Shown here: positions 14,529 to 15,047 of the stretch, one piece after another
Numbering within the stretch: the stretch's first letter is position 1
How the letters are laid out: the number at the start of each line of letters is the position of its first letter
From: Deltaproteobacteria bacterium RIFOXYA12_FULL_61_11
GTDB taxonomy: Bacteria; Bdellovibrionota_F; JAHFAK01; YA12-FULL-61-11
Direction: 5' to 3'
DNA: 15,047 bases
Assembly (NCBI GenBank): GCA_001799195.1
Contig: MGSU01000068.1
Span: 1-15,047, forward strand
Translations under genes and position numbers: made by a program
The notes under the pieces: generated by a model
Told to the model about the DNA's origin: nothing
Database searches by the model: none
Seen by the model: only the letters and a program-made list of their open reading frames with translations

Positions 14529-14830
14529 TCGACTACTCCTTCGCTCAGACGTCTCGATTGGTACGCGGTAATGATCCAATGTCGATCGTGATGGTGTGGT
14601 TCGCTCATCACCACTACCACGATGTATTTCCCACTATTGGCGATCCAGCGAGAGAACAACCGGGCGTTCGAAAAACGCACCGAACGGCGTACCTGATCGG
14701 GTGATTGCAGGGTTTCGCCAACCTTCTCAAGGTGCAGAGGAAGAAGATCCGGGTGACGTTCAGCAATATGATCTGCTCGTTCCTCGGTCAACTCAACCGG
14801 TTTCTCGAGATAGGGGCAAGGGAAGAGCAT
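14513..14830 (-). CDS. Small nuclease/toxin-like protein paired with DUF2283
   Basis: This encodes 105 residues from ATG 14830; a GTG at 14857 in frame would add nine residues with no better ribosome site. The sequence opens with PVELTEERADHIAERHPDLL (11-30), then SPDQVRRSVRFSNARLFSRW (43-62), GKYIVVVVMSEP (67-78) and HWIITAYQSRRL (84-95). The pattern of a conserved His-rich helix, then strands with Arg and a final WI-TAY strand, resembles short barnase/EndoU/colicin/RelE-like (BECR) predicted RNases. Calling it a toxin rests on this resemblance and on its overlap with the DUF2283 gene. It is the first gene of the cassette. Confidence 0.65.
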   Translation of the reverse strand: MLFPCPYLEKPVELTEERADHIAERHPDLLPLHLEKVGETLQSPDQVRRSVRFSNARLFSRWIANSGKYIVVVVMSEPHHHDRHWIITAYQSRRLSEGVVEWSRA

Positions 14831-14851
14831 GCCAGTCAACCACCCGACTAA

Positions 14852-15047
14852 TATCACCGTCGGTTATACCAATGGACCCATTTGAACACAAGGGATCGGA
14901 GGCTGTTTCATCGCTGCCCGAAGATCCTGCACCGGGCCTATTGTCTGTTCCGCAGCCCGGTACTGGGTTCCCGGCAGGGGCGCATCGTCCTGGTCCAGCA
15001 CCGCGAGCTCTGCGATCCGGAAACCGGCGGCCGTTACACGGTGAAGC
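14852..15047 (+). CDS. Partial S24 (LexA-like) peptidase domain, probably a gene fragment
   Basis: A plus-strand frame opens after TAA 14849-14851 and runs off the right edge. It encodes AYCLFRSPVLGSRQGRIVLV and QHRELCDPETGGRYTVK, a close match to the S24-type domain often found alone or at the end of helicase-like proteins (GRIVLVQHR.I.DPETGG.YTVKRY). The part before AYCLF (FHRCPKILHR) lacks the usual S-M-x-P nucleophile segment, and there is no ATG start. A 5'-truncated or decayed gene is therefore likely. The 3' end is outside the window. Confidence 0.5.

Overview
The window is a high-GC stretch of bacterial chromosome from a Gram-negative organism. Four lines of evidence support this: a murein-recycling Mpl ligase specific for meso-diaminopimelate peptides, three separate lipobox lipoproteins, Sec-type signal peptides, and a membrane-anchored SPFH pair. 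The Cys/TM/Arg C-terminal tails of the repeat protein recall sorting signals of Myxococcota-type bacteria, so a deltaproteobacterial-grade or related lineage is my guess; I cannot fix the taxon from sequence alone. A glycyl radical enzyme and its radical-SAM activase imply an anaerobic or at least micro-oxic life style.

Layout. (1) Bases 1-1072, minus strand: the first 357 codons of mpl, running off the left edge. (2) Bases 1073-1444: a divergent intergenic stretch with no supported gene. (3) Bases 1445-1996: a small Cys-rich lipoprotein, followed by a strong stem-loop. (4) Bases 2207-8464, plus strand: a good sigma70-like promoter, then four closely packed genes: a TM-anchored SPFH/prohibitin-like protein, an SPFH lipoprotein, a glycyl radical enzyme with an N-terminal SCP2-like domain, and its activase. 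(5) Bases 8634-11237: an 867-residue exported protein built almost entirely of Tyr-x-x-Gly tetrads. It looks like two complete surface-protein genes fused in frame, with a C-terminal anchor followed directly by a signal peptide in the middle of the ORF. (6) Bases 11335-12513, minus strand: a lipoprotein whose codons 3-7 contain a run of 12 C. (7) Bases 12683-13627: a secreted alpha/beta-hydrolase esterase. (8) Bases 13628-15047: a decayed or accessory zone. It holds an interrupted ORF remnant, a minus-strand three-gene overlapping cassette (short nuclease-toxin-like protein, DUF2283 protein, and a third frameshifted small gene), and a partial S24-peptidase-like ORF at the right edge.

How the genes may work together. 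The four-gene unit combines membrane-microdomain proteins, a lipid-binding-type domain and radical chemistry, which suggests (inference) an anaerobic transformation of a hydrophobic or membrane-derived substrate. The repeat protein just downstream could form long GxxxG helical stalks on the cell surface. The most unusual features are the fused duplicate repeat protein, the SCP2-glycyl radical enzyme fusion beside the SPFH pair, and the possibly phase-variable poly-C tract. Several real reading frames are open at a window edge, frameshifted or interrupted, and I identified these by direct reading.
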